Shown: piece by piece, positions 37,048 through 46,908 of the stretch
How positions within the stretch are numbered: the first letter of the stretch is position 1
Layout: every line of letters begins with the position of its first letter
Position numbers and translations under genes: made by a program
Notes under the pieces: generated by a model
The model's input: the letters and a program-made list of their open reading frames with translations, nothing else
Databases searched by the model: none
Told to the model about the DNA's origin: nothing
From: Thermococcus barossii
GTDB taxonomy: Archaea; Methanobacteriota_B; Thermococci; Thermococcales; Thermococcaceae
DNA: 64,000 nt
Reading direction: 5' to 3'
Assembly: GCF_002214465.1 (NCBI RefSeq)
Contig: NZ_CP015101.1
Coordinates: 813,013 to 877,012, forward strand

Positions 37048-38856
37048 ATGTGCGGTATAATCGGGTACATCGGGGACAGGCCGGCCTGCGAGGTCATTGT
37101 AAAGGGTCTAAAAAGGCTGGAATATAGAGGGTACGATTCGGCTGGAATAGTCACCGAAGACGGGGGAAGGCTTTACATAAGGAAGGGCGCCGGGAGGATA
37201 GATGATCTCACTGAAAAGCTCGGCTTTCTTGAAATGCCCGGAAAGAGGGGAATAGGACACACCCGCTGGGCCACCCACGGGATTCCAAACGACATCAACG
37301 CCCATCCCCAGACGGACTGCACCGGGAGGATAGCCCTCGTTCACAACGGCATAATCGAGAACTACCGCGAGCTCCGGGAGGAGCTTCTCAGGAGGGGGCA
37401 TCACTTCGATAGCGATACGGACACCGAGGTTATAGCCCATCTCATTGAGGAGGAGCTTAAATCGAGTGGGAGCTTTGAGGAGGCCATGAGGAGGGCGCTC
37501 CTCAGGCTCAAGGGTTCATTTGCCCTCGGCATAGTGTACACCGGAGAACCTGACAGGCTGTACTTCGTGAGAAACGAGAGCCCCCTCGTGCTGGGCATTG
37601 GAGACGGCGAGAACTTCGCGGCGAGCGATGTTCCTGCCTTCCTTGAGTACACGAACCGCGTTGTGTTTCTGGATGATAGGGAGTACGCTATAATCACGAG
37701 AAACTCGTGGACCGTCAAGAGTCTTGACAGCGGGAAGATCGTTGAAAAAACCGTCCAAGAGGTAGAATGGACCCTTGAGATGGCCGAGAAAGCGGGCTAC
37801 CCCCACTTTATGCTCAAGGAGATACACGAGCAGCCCAGGGCCATAAGGGACGCCATACACGGGAACGCAGGGATAATTCGCTCGGTGGCAGAGGAAATAG
37901 CGAAATACGACCGGGTGTTCATTGTGGCAATGGGCACTTCCTACCACGCCGGTCTGGTTGCCAAGTACCTGTTCCAGAGACTCGCCAAGAAGGTGCCCAT
38001 AGTCGAGGATGCGAGCGAGTTCCGCTACGAGTTTGAAGAGCTGGTGGACGGAAACACCCTCGTCATAGCGATAACCCAGAGCGGGGAAACTGCAGATACG
38101 CTCGCGGCGATGAAACTGGCCAGGAGGAAAGGGGCGAAGGTTCTTGCCATAGTCAACGTCGTTGGGAGCATGGCGACCAGGATAGCGGACTTCACCCTCT
38201 ACACCCACGCGGGTCCGGAGATAGGCGTCGCGGCCACCAAAACATACACCACCCAGCTGACGGTTCTCACGATGCTCGCCATCGAACTTGCGAGGGTTCT
38301 CGGAACCGCTGATCAGGGGTACCTTGATGAACTGGAGGCGGAGCTCAGCGCTGTTCCCGAACTCGTGGAGAGGGCCCTCCGGCATGAGGCATCGCTGAGA
38401 GAGCTGGCCGAGGAGCTGAAGGATAAGAGGGACTTCTTCTACATCGGAAGGGGCATAAGCGTCCCAACGGCCCTTGAGGGGGCACTCAAGCTCAAGGAGA
38501 TAAGCTACATACACGCGGAAGGCCTAAGCGCCGGCGAGCTTAAGCACGGGCCCCTTGCACTCCTTGAGGACGGTGTCCCGGTCGTTGCGATAGCACCCAG
38601 CGGAAAGACCTTCGACAAAATCGTTTCAAACATCGAGGAGTCCAGGGCCAGGGGGGCATTCATAATAAGCATCGGGGACAGGGAAGAGCTGGGAAGAATC
38701 TCGGACGTTTTCGTCCAGATGCCTGAGATGGACGAACTCCTCACGCCGATAGTTTACATCGTCCCCCTCCAGATACTCGCGTATCATCTCTCTGTCTTGC
38801 GGGGTAACGACCCCGATAAGCCCAGGAATCTGGCCAAGTCGGTTACCGTTGAGTGA
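37048..38856 (+). CDS. glmS: Glutamine:fructose-6-phosphate aminotransferase
   Basis: A 602-residue enzyme making glucosamine-6-phosphate. The N-terminal glutaminase domain starts MCGIIGYIG with catalytic Cys2, then [11 protein letters not shown] and GHTRWATHG. Two SIS domains follow ([39 protein letters not shown]) and a C-terminal [16 protein letters not shown]-like end. GGTGGAAGG before the ATG. It feeds amino-sugar supply for the N-glycans made by the following gene aglB, which starts 10 bases after. Confidence 0.95.
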   Translation: MCGIIGYIGDRPACEVIVKGLKRLEYRGYDSAGIVTEDGGRLYIRKGAGRIDDLTEKLGFLEMPGKRGIGHTRWATHGIPNDINAHPQTDCTGRIALVHNGIIENYRELREELLRRGHHFDSDTDTEVIAHLIEEELKSSGSFEEAMRRALLRLKGSFALGIVYTGEPDRLYFVRNESPLVLGIGDGENFAASDVPAFLEYTNRVVFLDDREYAIITRNSWTVKSLDSGKIVEKTVQEVEWTLEMAEKAGYPHFMLKEIHEQPRAIRDAIHGNAGIIRSVAEEIAKYDRVFIVAMGTSYHAGLVAKYLFQRLAKKVPIVEDASEFRYEFEELVDGNTLVIAITQSGETADTLAAMKLARRKGAKVLAIVNVVGSMATRIADFTLYTHAGPEIGVAATKTYTTQLTVLTMLAIELARVLGTADQGYLDELEAELSAVPELVERALRHEASLRELAEELKDKRDFFYIGRGISVPTALEGALKLKEISYIHAEGLSAGELKHGPLALLEDGVPVVAIAPSGKTFDKIVSNIEESRARGAFIISIGDREELGRISDVFVQMPEMDELLTPIVYIVPLQILAYHLSVLRGNDPDKPRNLAKSVTVE

Positions 38857-38866
38857 GGTGGTTTGG

Positions 38867-41731
38867 ATGGTAAAAACAAAGGTTAAGGAAAAACGGAAGA
38901 AGAAGGGAGAGAAAACTTCCCTCCCCGAGTACTATCAGAAGTTTAAGACCTACGGTCTCCCGCTGATAGTCCTTGTACTGGCTTACTTTGGCTTTAAGAT
39001 AAGGAACGTCACGTCAAACTACAAGACCTTCCTTGACCCGGATACGTTCTTCCACTACGAGATGTACAGGATAGCCATTCACAACTGGATTCCCAAGTAC
39101 TTCGCCTACGCGGATCCACCCACGGGAATAAAAGCAGGTGGTTACCTCGGCCTCTACACCATTCAGGCCGTATTCTACAAAATCGTCTCGGTATTCGGGT
39201 ACGACCCGCTGGGGGCGTTCAAGCTCTGGCCGCCCTTCGTCGGAGCGATGACAATCATAGCAGTATACCTCCTTGGAAGGAAGCTACACTCAAACTGGGC
39301 CGGCCTCTGGGCCTCGGCATTCATGATGTTCTCCTACGCCAACTTCAGCAAGACCTACTCGGGCAACAACCGTGGTGAAGGTCCCTTCATGATGTTCTTC
39401 ATCTACGCCGTCTTTCTCCTGATGATCTATCTCGACGAGAAGGAGTGGAACTGGAGGAAGGTACTCTCCGGGGCCCTGTTCCTGCTGATGAGCATCCTTT
39501 ACATGGCCGCCTGGACGGGAAGCACCTTCGGTGTCGGCATACTGCTGCTCTTTGCGGGCGTCACCGCCGTTGTGTTCTTCATCTTTGGAAAGATTGATGC
39601 TCTGAAAGGGTTCGTCAGGGACTTCTTCCCGCTCTACGGCCTTTCACTTATCCTCGGACTGGCCCTATCATACACCGGATTCATCGGCATAAAGTGGTTC
39701 CTGATATTTGCCATCGAGACCTTCATAGCCCTCAGTGTTCTAGTCGCGATAATGCTCTACGGAGAGAGGATCGGCCTCAACTACTCGGACAGAAAGCACA
39801 GGTTCGGCACCGTTGCGGTTATCGCGATCATTGGAGTCCTAGCTGTTTACGGTTACTTTGGTAAGGATCTCCTCAAGTTTCTTGGGAGCGCAACCCAGTC
39901 AAATCCCCTCTACCAGACGGTAGCGGAGCTCGCGAAGACGGACTGGAACACGATAAAGGCCTACTACAGCGTCAAGACCAAGGACGCGCTAATCTTCATC
40001 CTCTCAGCTGTGGGCTTCATCATAGTTGCCGCGAGATTCGTAAGGAAGCTCGCCAGGAACGACCTGACCGGCCACAAGGAGATATTCCTCGTCACGTACT
40101 ACATTGGCTCACTCTACCTGCTCCTCTTGGCGGTTCGTTTCGTGTTCCAGGCATCTGGAGCCATACTCCTGCTGGCAGGCGTTGCCATCGGGGAGATATT
40201 CCTCTTCGTTGAGGAGATGAAGGAGAGCACAACCACCAAGGCCCTTTACGCCGTTCTTCTGATACTCCTGTTCCTGCCGTTACCGCTCATTGGAGCCCAG
40301 TACATGAACAGCATAGCCACAAACACCGCGAAGAGCCAGGGCTCGGTTCCGTCCGAGTGGGTGAACTCACTTAACTGGCTCAGGGAGAACAGCAACCCGC
40401 TCGACAGCGCCACCAGCTGGTGGGACTACGGCTACTGGATAGAGTCCAGCCTGCTCAGTCACCGGCGCTCCGCCACGGACGGTGGTCACGCCTACGACAG
40501 GCGCTACATCGTCGCGGACTTCTTCTCGCACTACGGCAACGAGAGCGAGCAGGACTTCGAGGCCTGGGAGCTCAACTACCTCATAGTCTGGCAGCAGGAC
40601 ATCTACAAGTTCAACGCCATAAGCTACCTTGGCGGTGCGATAACCTACGGCGAATACAGGAAGAACCCGATGTTCCAGCTCATTCCCGCCCAGTACATCC
40701 AGTACGTCAACGAGAGCGGAAAGATCGTTGTGTACATCAACACAGGAAAGTATGCCTATCAGCCGGTTTTCACCATAGACCTCACCAAGGGAAGGATAAT
40801 CCAGGGGAGGGGAGACATACCATACGTCCTCTACGTCTTCCAGGGATACGGACTTCTGGCGTACCAGAAGATAGCATTCAGCAACTTCGTAAGGCTGGCG
40901 TTCCACATCCCGTACTCCTTCGAGCCCTGGGATGCCCAGAAGCTCTTCGCCAACTTCAAGCCAGTGCACAGCGACGGTGGAGTATCAACCTATGAGTTCA
41001 GACCCTTCGCGGTGTACAGAATTGACAAATTTGAGAACGGGACATGGAAGGCATTCCACAGCACCCTCGGCGGCGGAAAGCTCCCACTCGGAGAGCAGAG
41101 GCTCAGGCTCTGGATATCCGCATTTGGCAGAGACGTCAAGGACGCCACCCTCATCTTTGAGGCTTACAATGGTAGCGTGCTTGTAAAGAGGGAGGTACTG
41201 GCGGAGGGCGTCAACATGAACCACCTCAACGAGACCCCGATCGAGGTGAACCTGACGGTACCCAACGCCACCAGCTACCGCTTTGTCCTGGCTCAGAACG
41301 GTCCCCTCGGGGTGCTCGACGGGCCTGTCTACGTCAACGGAAAGGAGGTAAACCCAAGCTACGTTCTCGACGAGGGACAGAGCGGAGAGCTGAAGCTCAC
41401 CGCCGCGTTCAGGGAGGAGCGCACAGTTGACCTGTACCTCAGGGCAAGCATAGTCTACTACGTCGCACCCAACGGCAAGGACATCTACCAGGAGAAGTTC
41501 TACCTCGAACCCCATCAGGACATAGTGACGTACGTGCCGGTTAAAGAAGGGATAAGCGTTGTCGCTGGGGACAACCATATCACCGTCCAAGCATCGATGC
41601 CCGATGGCGTCTTTGAGAGCTATGTCCAGAGGCTCTATCAGAAGTACGGAGAGGACAAGGTTGTAGTGGTCAGGAAGAGGGTAGAGCCAATCTTCATTGC
41701 AAAGAAGGAGTACGTGATCTGGGAGGGCTAA
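38867..41731 (+). CDS. aglB: Oligosaccharyltransferase STT3/AglB
   Basis: A 954-residue N-glycosylation enzyme. A basic cytoplasmic N-terminus, the first external acidic motif LDPDTFFHYEMYR, about 13 transmembrane helices and a large C-terminal extracytoplasmic domain. The catalytic WWDYGYWI motif is near residue 518. It transfers a dolichol-linked oligosaccharide to Asn-X-Ser/Thr. The ATG at 38867 has GAGGTGG upstream; an ATG/GTG 18 bases earlier overlaps glmS and is less likely. Confidence 0.93.
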   Translation: MVKTKVKEKRKKKGEKTSLPEYYQKFKTYGLPLIVLVLAYFGFKIRNVTSNYKTFLDPDTFFHYEMYRIAIHNWIPKYFAYADPPTGIKAGGYLGLYTIQAVFYKIVSVFGYDPLGAFKLWPPFVGAMTIIAVYLLGRKLHSNWAGLWASAFMMFSYANFSKTYSGNNRGEGPFMMFFIYAVFLLMIYLDEKEWNWRKVLSGALFLLMSILYMAAWTGSTFGVGILLLFAGVTAVVFFIFGKIDALKGFVRDFFPLYGLSLILGLALSYTGFIGIKWFLIFAIETFIALSVLVAIMLYGERIGLNYSDRKHRFGTVAVIAIIGVLAVYGYFGKDLLKFLGSATQSNPLYQTVAELAKTDWNTIKAYYSVKTKDALIFILSAVGFIIVAARFVRKLARNDLTGHKEIFLVTYYIGSLYLLLLAVRFVFQASGAILLLAGVAIGEIFLFVEEMKESTTTKALYAVLLILLFLPLPLIGAQYMNSIATNTAKSQGSVPSEWVNSLNWLRENSNPLDSATSWWDYGYWIESSLLSHRRSATDGGHAYDRRYIVADFFSHYGNESEQDFEAWELNYLIVWQQDIYKFNAISYLGGAITYGEYRKNPMFQLIPAQYIQYVNESGKIVVYINTGKYAYQPVFTIDLTKGRIIQGRGDIPYVLYVFQGYGLLAYQKIAFSNFVRLAFHIPYSFEPWDAQKLFANFKPVHSDGGVSTYEFRPFAVYRIDKFENGTWKAFHSTLGGGKLPLGEQRLRLWISAFGRDVKDATLIFEAYNGSVLVKREVLAEGVNMNHLNETPIEVNLTVPNATSYRFVLAQNGPLGVLDGPVYVNGKEVNPSYVLDEGQSGELKLTAAFREERTVDLYLRASIVYYVAPNGKDIYQEKFYLEPHQDIVTYVPVKEGISVVAGDNHITVQASMPDGVFESYVQRLYQKYGEDKVVVVRKRVEPIFIAKKEYVIWEG

Positions 41732-42131
41732 TCCCTCACTATTCTTACATCTTCGAGTCTTTTTAATCCCCCTTTTTCCGCGGTCTTGACAACGCCGGGT
41801 GTGAATTTTTTCCCCGGAACAAGGATGATGGCCTCAACTTCCCCAAAGCCCAGTTTCTTAAGGGCAAAGGCCCTGTGGTGGCCGTCTAGGAGGTAGTACC
41901 GGCCCCCGTGGGGTATGACTATTACCGGCGCATCGTAGCCGTGCTTTATCTCCTGGAGAACCACCAGGAGCTTGACCTCGCTCAGCTCCGCCTGGGTCGG
42001 GACAATGCAATCCAGGGAATAAACGCCGATTCAAGTTTGAACTCAATGCCATAGATCGCCTCGTATTCCCTTCTTATCCTTTCCGCCCACTTCCAGGCTT
42101 CCTCCCTCGTTATCAACCTTATCCTTCTCAA
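41728..42131 (-). pseudogene. ParB/Srx-like domain protein, frameshifted
   Basis: Reading the minus strand from a TTG at 42131 (overlapping the previous stop as TTGA, with GGGGAGTGA upstream) gives LRRIRLITREEAWKWAERI and then ESAFIPW before the frame closes. The next frame continues as CIVPTQAELSEVKLLVV and then the ParB-like core YYLLDGHHRAFALKKLG. One missing base in the CCC at about 42013 (FIP-L-D-C-I expected) explains it. Total length 404 bases fits a 135-codon gene minus one. Its intact 78-codon tail has the DGHHR nucleotide-binding motif. Function of the family here unknown. Confidence 0.6.
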
Positions 42132-42799
42132 GGCTTCACTCCCCGAACGGCTATGAAGGCAGCCATGTTCCTGCAGCGTCTGTAAAATCTCCTGTCGATA
42201 CTCTCAGCCAGACCATGGAAAGGCCAGAAGGACGGAAAGTATATGACACCAGCACTCTCGATGTCAGTGAACCCCGCGTTTTCGAGGAGTTTCTCCAGCT
42301 CCTTTGGGGTGTAAAAGCGGGCGTAGCGATAGGCGGTCTCCACAAACAGACTCTTCAGCCTTTTGAAGAAAAACCATGCACTCCGTCCGTTCATCGTGGC
42401 TATGAGAACCTCTCCACCTGGTTTCAGGACGCGGCTTATCTCGGCCAGGACCCTTTCCGGTTCATGGATGAACTCGAACATCGTGACGCTTAGAACCAGG
42501 TCAAAGCTCCGGTCGGGAAACGGCAGGCTGTAGGCGTCGCCCTTTATGCATTCCAGTCCCTTCGAGCGTGCAACCTCAAGCATGCCCTCACTGGCGTCGA
42601 GTCCAATAACATCGAATCCCCTTTTCTTCAGCTCAAGGGTGTAGTTGCCGGTTCCGCAACCGAGGTCGAGCGCCCTCCCAGACCTCGACCGTAGCATCGA
42701 GAAGACTAGCCACTTCTCGGTCCTGTCAACGTAGCTGCCCGTCTTCGTCCGGTACCACTCGTCGTACCTGCCGGCAATCCTGTCGAAGTACTCTGCCAT
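42128..42799 (-). CDS. Class I SAM-dependent methyltransferase (UbiE-like)
   Basis: A 223-residue methyltransferase with motif I ALDLGCGTGNYTLEL, motif II VIGLDASEGML, DLVLSVTMFEFIHEPE and post-motif VLKPGGEVLIATMNG. Small-molecule substrate probable, unknown. It follows the thiamine-binding-like gene by 1 base and precedes the ParB-like gene with a 4-base overlap, so all four minus-strand genes from 43363 form one operon. Confidence 0.85.
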   Translation of the reverse strand: MAEYFDRIAGRYDEWYRTKTGSYVDRTEKWLVFSMLRSRSGRALDLGCGTGNYTLELKKRGFDVIGLDASEGMLEVARSKGLECIKGDAYSLPFPDRSFDLVLSVTMFEFIHEPERVLAEISRVLKPGGEVLIATMNGRSAWFFFKRLKSLFVETAYRYARFYTPKELEKLLENAGFTDIESAGVIYFPSFWPFHGLAESIDRRFYRRCRNMAAFIAVRGVKP

Positions 42800-42800
42800 C

Positions 42801-43085
42801 TCACACCCTCATCTTGCCCTCTATGGTCAGCGGCTTGTCCGTCCTGTCATCTATCCTCAGGCTTATAACGACCCTCTCGGCTCCAGCCCGGAAAATGGCC
42901 TCGTGGCAGGCCTTCACGAGGTCAAGGATTTCCTCTACGGAACCCTCGACCACAGTTCCCATCGGACAGAGCTTGTACTTGAGGCCGCTCGTCCGGATGA
43001 CCTCCAGCACGGGTTCCAGGTACTTTCCCACGCTCGGCGTTTTCGTCCCCAGAGGGAACAGACACAGCTCGGCAACCGCCATCAT
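42801..43085 (-). CDS. MTH1187-family thiamine-binding-like protein
   Basis: A 94-residue ferredoxin-like-fold protein (VAELCLFPLGTKTPSVGKYL, LCPMGTVVEGSVEEILDLV split by a loop, ISLRIDDRTDK) of the DUF77/YkoF type. These bind thiamine or related small molecules as tetramers. Starts at ATG 43085 (ATGA with the MoaD stop) or 43082. Confidence 0.82.
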   Translation of the reverse strand: MMAVAELCLFPLGTKTPSVGKYLEPVLEVIRTSGLKYKLCPMGTVVEGSVEEILDLVKACHEAIFRAGAERVVISLRIDDRTDKPLTIEGKMRV

Positions 43086-43363
43086 CCTCCCCCCGCGGGA
43101 GGGAATATGTGCACCTCGTCATCCTCGTGAAGCTCCGTGTCCAGACCGTTCAGATGAAGGACGTTGTGACCGTTGACGAGTATCATTCCATCGACCGGCT
43201 TGTTTTCATCAACGCGCTCCGTTTCAAGGAGCTGTTTTTTAATGTCGGGGCTGTAGTGCTCCGAGAGGTACTCAATGAGCTCGCGTACGGTTTTTACACC
43301 GTGAACTTCCACCTCTTTTCTCCCCACCAGCTCCCTAAACGTGGCGTAGAACTTAACCCTCAT
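43082..43363 (-). CDS. MoaD/ThiS-type ubiquitin-like sulfur carrier
   Basis: A 93-residue beta-grasp protein ending in FPPAGGG, the C-terminal diglycine that is adenylated and thiocarboxylated. N-terminus MRVKFYATFRELVGRKEVEV fits MoaD. Could serve molybdopterin (tungstopterin) synthesis for the tungsten enzymes, or tRNA thiolation, or act as an archaeal SAMP. First gene of its operon. Confidence 0.85.
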   Translation of the reverse strand: MRVKFYATFRELVGRKEVEVHGVKTVRELIEYLSEHYSPDIKKQLLETERVDENKPVDGMILVNGHNVLHLNGLDTELHEDDEVHIFPPAGGG

Positions 43364-43426
43364 GGAACCACCAAATATCTCTGTATGGAAAACCCTTAAA
43401 GTGATTTCGTCGTATTTAGTAACGGA

Positions 43427-44182
43427 GTGTTGAAATTGCTGACGGTTAATCCACCGGAATACTATCCTGTCATCGATAAACTGTTTGCGGGGAGGATTAA
43501 AGAGGCCGTGGAGGCCTTTGGGGCATCACTGGAGGAGCTCACCGTTTTCGTCCAGCCGGAGGACAGGGTTCTAAACCTCATATTCTTTCTGAAAGTCAGG
43601 GGGCTCCAGAGGTTCCTGTCCATGGAGGTGGATCCCTTTGTCTACGGCCTCTTAGAAAAACTTGCCTCAGATGCCACGGAGACCTTCGGAAAGGTCTACG
43701 GGGTAAGGTTTTCAATATCCGGCTTCAAGGTGGTTGATGAACACCCCCGTGAGCAACCCGAGAGCGCCGCCAGGCTCGTAGTCAACGGTCCCGATGAGAT
43801 GAAAGAGGTGCTGGAGCGCCTTGGAAAGGGTCTCATGATAACCCTGCGTGAGTGGAACGTACGCTTCTCTGCCCTTGCCGTGACTGTGCCCATTGAAGAG
43901 CCCCATATCCTCACGATAGTCCTTAAGATGGAACATACGGCATCCCCCGAAGGGAAGAGGGAACTGGAAAATAAGCTGAGACACAAGACGGTAACCTACC
44001 TCAAAACCCTGACAAAGAGGGTCATTCCCGTTGAGGTTAAGATACTCGACCCGGAGGACAAGACCCTCGCGTCGATACTACGGAGAAAGATCGAAATTGA
44101 GAAGGAAGCTGAAGAACTGGCGGAAAGTGACGAAGTCAGGGAGCTGATGAACCTCCTGGGGAAGGAGACTCCCGGTTCCTGA
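43427..44182 (+). CDS. Hypothetical protein of 251 residues
   Basis: A soluble alpha/beta protein (VNPPEYYPVIDKLFAGRIK, LEELTVFVQPEDRVLNLIF, ITLREWNVRFSALAVTVP) with a charged helical C-terminus (RKIEIEKEAEELAESDEVRE). I do not recognise it. The start is GTG at 43427 or a nearby TTG; a CCCTTAAAG TATA-like box about 30 bases earlier suggests leaderless initiation. Its 3' end overlaps adenylate kinase tail-to-tail by 47 bases. Confidence 0.65.
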   Translation: MLKLLTVNPPEYYPVIDKLFAGRIKEAVEAFGASLEELTVFVQPEDRVLNLIFFLKVRGLQRFLSMEVDPFVYGLLEKLASDATETFGKVYGVRFSISGFKVVDEHPREQPESAARLVVNGPDEMKEVLERLGKGLMITLREWNVRFSALAVTVPIEEPHILTIVLKMEHTASPEGKRELENKLRHKTVTYLKTLTKRVIPVEVKILDPEDKTLASILRRKIEIEKEAEELAESDEVRELMNLLGKETPGS

Positions 44183-44819
44183 TGTAGTCCAGGAGGGGCC
44201 TTATCCTCTCCCACACCTCGCTTATGCTCCCGTGCCCGTCTATTCTAACGTACACGCCCTGCTTCTTGTAAAACTTGATGATTGGCTCCATGTTCCGCAC
44301 GTAGAGGTCATAGCGTCTTGCAACTATCTCAGGCCGGTCGTCCTCCCTCTGCACCAGTTTTCCCCCACAGATGTCACATCTTCCCGGAACTTTTGGTGGC
44401 CTGTATCTCAGGTGGTACACGGCACCACATTTTGAACATATCCTTCTCCCCGAGATTCTCTCGATGCTCTCCTCCTTGGATATTGATATCTCTATGGCAA
44501 CGTCTATGCTCATGCCGTGGTCATAGAGGTAGTTCTCCAGGGCCAGAACCTGTTCTGCGGTTCGTGGATAGCCGTCTATGATGAAGTTCCTCCTGTCGCG
44601 TCTCAGCCTTGAGATTATCAGTGTGTTAACGACGGTATCAGGTATCAGCTCCCCCCGTGCGAGGTACCTCTGCAGTTCCCTGCCGAGGGAACTTCCCCTC
44701 TCTATCTCGGCCCGTATCATGTCACCGGAGGATACGTACGTCAGGCCGTAGCGCTCCGTTATTGTCCTGGAGTGGGTTGACTTGCCGCTTCCGGGTGGTC
44801 CAAATATGAGGATGTTCAT
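44136..44819 (-). CDS. adk: Adenylate kinase
   Basis: A 227-residue enzyme interconverting ATP + AMP and 2 ADP. P-loop FGPPGSGKST, SSGDMIR, IIDGYPRT AMP site and a zinc-binding LID with CSKC ... CDIC. ATG at 44819 after GGTGAG. The last 16 codons overlap the convergent gene on the plus strand. Confidence 0.93.
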   Translation of the reverse strand: MNILIFGPPGSGKSTHSRTITERYGLTYVSSGDMIRAEIERGSSLGRELQRYLARGELIPDTVVNTLIISRLRRDRRNFIIDGYPRTAEQVLALENYLYDHGMSIDVAIEISISKEESIERISGRRICSKCGAVYHLRYRPPKVPGRCDICGGKLVQREDDRPEIVARRYDLYVRNMEPIIKFYKKQGVYVRIDGHGSISEVWERIRPLLDYIRNRESPSPGGSSAP

Positions 44820-44875
44820 TTTTCTCACCGTTAGTTATTTATTTCTCAACGGATAAAACACTTATGGTGATGGCC

Positions 44876-45322
44876 ATGAGGCTGAGTACGGGATTCGTTC
44901 GTGCCTCTGGCTATGCGTACAAGGTGAGGAGAGTCCTCTTCGCGCTGACGCGGAAGAAAGTCGAGCCGAGGGAGGTCGTGAGGGCGGCCGGAGAGCTGAA
45001 CCAGAGAATCTTCGAGAGGCTGCAGGAGCTGGGCGTTGAGAAGAGCGACGTCATCAGGATAACCGTGCCCTTCAGGATTGAAGATGGAACCATAGTATGG
45101 GACTACAACGGAATGAATATCGAAGTCTACAGAAAGAGCGAGGAAGAAAACCTCGCGCGGGCCATGGAAGAAATCGAAGAGCGCGAGAAAGCCCTTGAGG
45201 AACAGATAAAAGAACTTGAGGAACTTGCACTGCAGCTCAGGGACACGAGCGAGAAGATACTGGAGAAACTGGAGGAGCTCAAGCAGGAGCACACCTCGCT
45301 GAAGCTCAGGGCTGAGGAGTAA
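44876..45322 (+). CDS. DUF2258-like protein with C-terminal coiled coil
   Basis: A protein of about 148 residues. N-terminus [20 protein letters not shown] and [19 protein letters not shown] match DUF2258, followed by a long coiled coil ([19 protein letters not shown]). The family is a small archaeal group of unknown function, possibly nucleic-acid related. ATGs at 44864, 44870 and 44876 compete; GGTGAT favours 44876. Convergent 17-base overlap with trmY. Confidence 0.7.
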   Translation: MRLSTGFVRASGYAYKVRRVLFALTRKKVEPREVVRAAGELNQRIFERLQELGVEKSDVIRITVPFRIEDGTIVWDYNGMNIEVYRKSEEENLARAMEEIEEREKALEEQIKELEELALQLRDTSEKILEKLEELKQEHTSLKLRAEE

Positions 45323-45917
45323 GGGAATCCAAGAAGATGTTGACGTAGGCCACGACATGGGAGGCAAGGTAGCTCTTTTTTCCGACGCTTATTTTTTGCG
45401 CTATTCCAGAGAGAAAGACCTCGTCCTCCCGAGAAAGGCCCTCGTGGTCGCCGAGAACAAAGGCCACGTTGGGAGGGAAGGAGACCCCCGCTATCGGCTT
45501 CCCCTCCTCGTGCAGGTAGTAGAGAGCGGAACCTTTCAGGGTTCTTCTAACGATGTCCTCGAAGGTCATGTTGCTGACGTAGATACCCGGCAGGACTTCA
45601 ACTTCTTTGCTCGGTTCTCTCAAGTTTTCCGCGGCCTTGAGCGCCCGTATTATTAGCTTTGCCGTGCTGAGCTCGTCCGGGTTGAGCGTCTTCGGCCTCA
45701 TTTTCTGGCCTTCAAAGCGTATGGCCTTGGGCGGATTTGGTGGACCGTATAGGCTCAGCCACACCCTGACGTTCTTTCTGAAGCCGTGAGACAAGAGGAA
45801 CGCCGAGTTCAAAACCCTGCAGAGAAGGTCTATCCTGCCGCTCGTGCCGGGGAGGTCATTGAGCTTGAAATCCGGAGCTGTGTGTGCCTTGCTGGCCTTG
45901 ACAATGAAGGTTCTCAT
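45306..45917 (-). CDS. trmY: tRNA pseudouridine-54 N1-methyltransferase TrmY
   Basis: A 203-residue SPOUT methyltransferase that converts pseudouridine 54 of tRNA to N1-methylpseudouridine. Seen: [36 protein letters not shown], and the knotted SAM site [14 protein letters not shown] with a C-terminal [16 protein letters not shown]. Divergent from the CRISPR leader. Confidence 0.92.
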   Translation of the reverse strand: MRTFIVKASKAHTAPDFKLNDLPGTSGRIDLLCRVLNSAFLLSHGFRKNVRVWLSLYGPPNPPKAIRFEGQKMRPKTLNPDELSTAKLIIRALKAAENLREPSKEVEVLPGIYVSNMTFEDIVRRTLKGSALYYLHEEGKPIAGVSFPPNVAFVLGDHEGLSREDEVFLSGIAQKISVGKKSYLASHVVAYVNIFLDSLTPQP

Positions 45918-46408
45918 GTTTAATGATTAGGAAACCTGGTTTATAAGATTCACCAGACCATGCAGAATCTTAAAGTACATACAGCATGACTGCGGCGGTA
46001 GATTGAAGGCCCAAACTCCCCCGAAAGTCTTTAGTAACCTTCCCACAGTATCGCACGCTTAGTTTCATTCATGTCAGATTTTGTAACGAAATTTTTTCGA
46101 AAATCACGGATTAGACAGCTCCTCCGCCAAAATTCGCGAAACCCCGATTAAAATAAAGATTTTCTGAGTACTGGCGATTTAACGGGAATATTTCCAAATT
46201 CCAGTCAGCTTCTGGCCCTGGAAGCTGACAAACAGGGACGGGACATAAAATACAGGAAACACCAGCGAAAAGTAAACGAAAAATGGCCGGCTCTTGTACC
46301 CCGTACAACTCCCCGGAAAAGTCCGCAAATACGAACCTTCGAGGAAAACCTTATAAATTTGAAGCTCGTCTAATTCTCTGTTGGGCGAAAGAAAGCAAAA
46401 ACCGCCCT
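45918..46408 (+). promoter_or_regulatory. CRISPR leader region
   Basis: 490 bases without a gene, AT-rich in part (GAAATTTTTTCG, ATTAAAATAAAG), directly upstream of the array on the conserved-repeat side. A TATA box TTATAAATT (46351-46359) after AAACC lies about 55 bases before the first repeat, so pre-crRNA would start near 46380. A perfect 9-bp inverted repeat GTCAGCTTC/GAAGCTGAC (46204-46229) sits 180 bases upstream. Confidence 0.65.
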
Positions 46409-46908
46409 GTTGCAATAAGACTCCAGGAGAATTGAAAATTCGTCGTCGACATCTCTGAAGACCTGCTCGATGATGTTGCAATAAGACTCCAGGAGAATTG
46501 AAAAGCGGTCCTGGTCGCGGTCGCGACTTGGCAACTGATAGGGTTGCAATAAGACTCCAGGAGAATTGAAAAGGCTTTAGGTTCATCGTGACAGTCTTGC
46601 TTTTCATTGTTGCAATAAGACTCCAGGAGAATTGAAAACACGAAGTACTCGATCATCATGACAGGAACGTGGAAAGGTTGCAATAAGACTCCAGAGAGAA
46701 TTGAAAGCGTACTCTCACTAATGTCCCTGATAGGCTGGCTCAGGTTGCAATAAGACTCCAGGAGAATTGAAAGCAAGAAGCGCTTAGGCTGGGCGCGCCA
46801 ACATATGTCGGTTGCAATAAGACTCTAAGAGAATTGAAAGTCGCCTGCATCAGATTTCCCATTGCGTCGAACCAGCCCGTTGCAATAAGACTCTAAGAGA
46901 ATCGAAAG
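46409..46908 (+). CRISPR. CRISPR array, 8 repeats and 7 spacers
   Basis: Repeats of 30 bases begin GTTGCAATAAGACTC and end GAATTGAAAR. Starts: 46409, 46475, 46543, 46609, 46677, 46744, 46811, 46879. Spacers are 36, 38, 36, 38, 36, 37 and 38 bases and unrelated to each other. Repeats 1-4 carry CCAGGAG and end in A, 5-6 end in G (repeat 5 has one extra base in its middle), and 7-8 carry CTAAGAG. Repeat 8 has an extra mutation (AATCGAAAG), marking the old, leader-distal end. Transcription is therefore left to right. No cas genes are in the window apart from a distant Cas4-like gene. Confidence 0.97.

Noticed and set aside
46179-46776. Open frames across the CRISPR leader and array
   Set aside because: They translate the repeats (recurrent FSWSLIAT / ILLESYCN) and are not genes.
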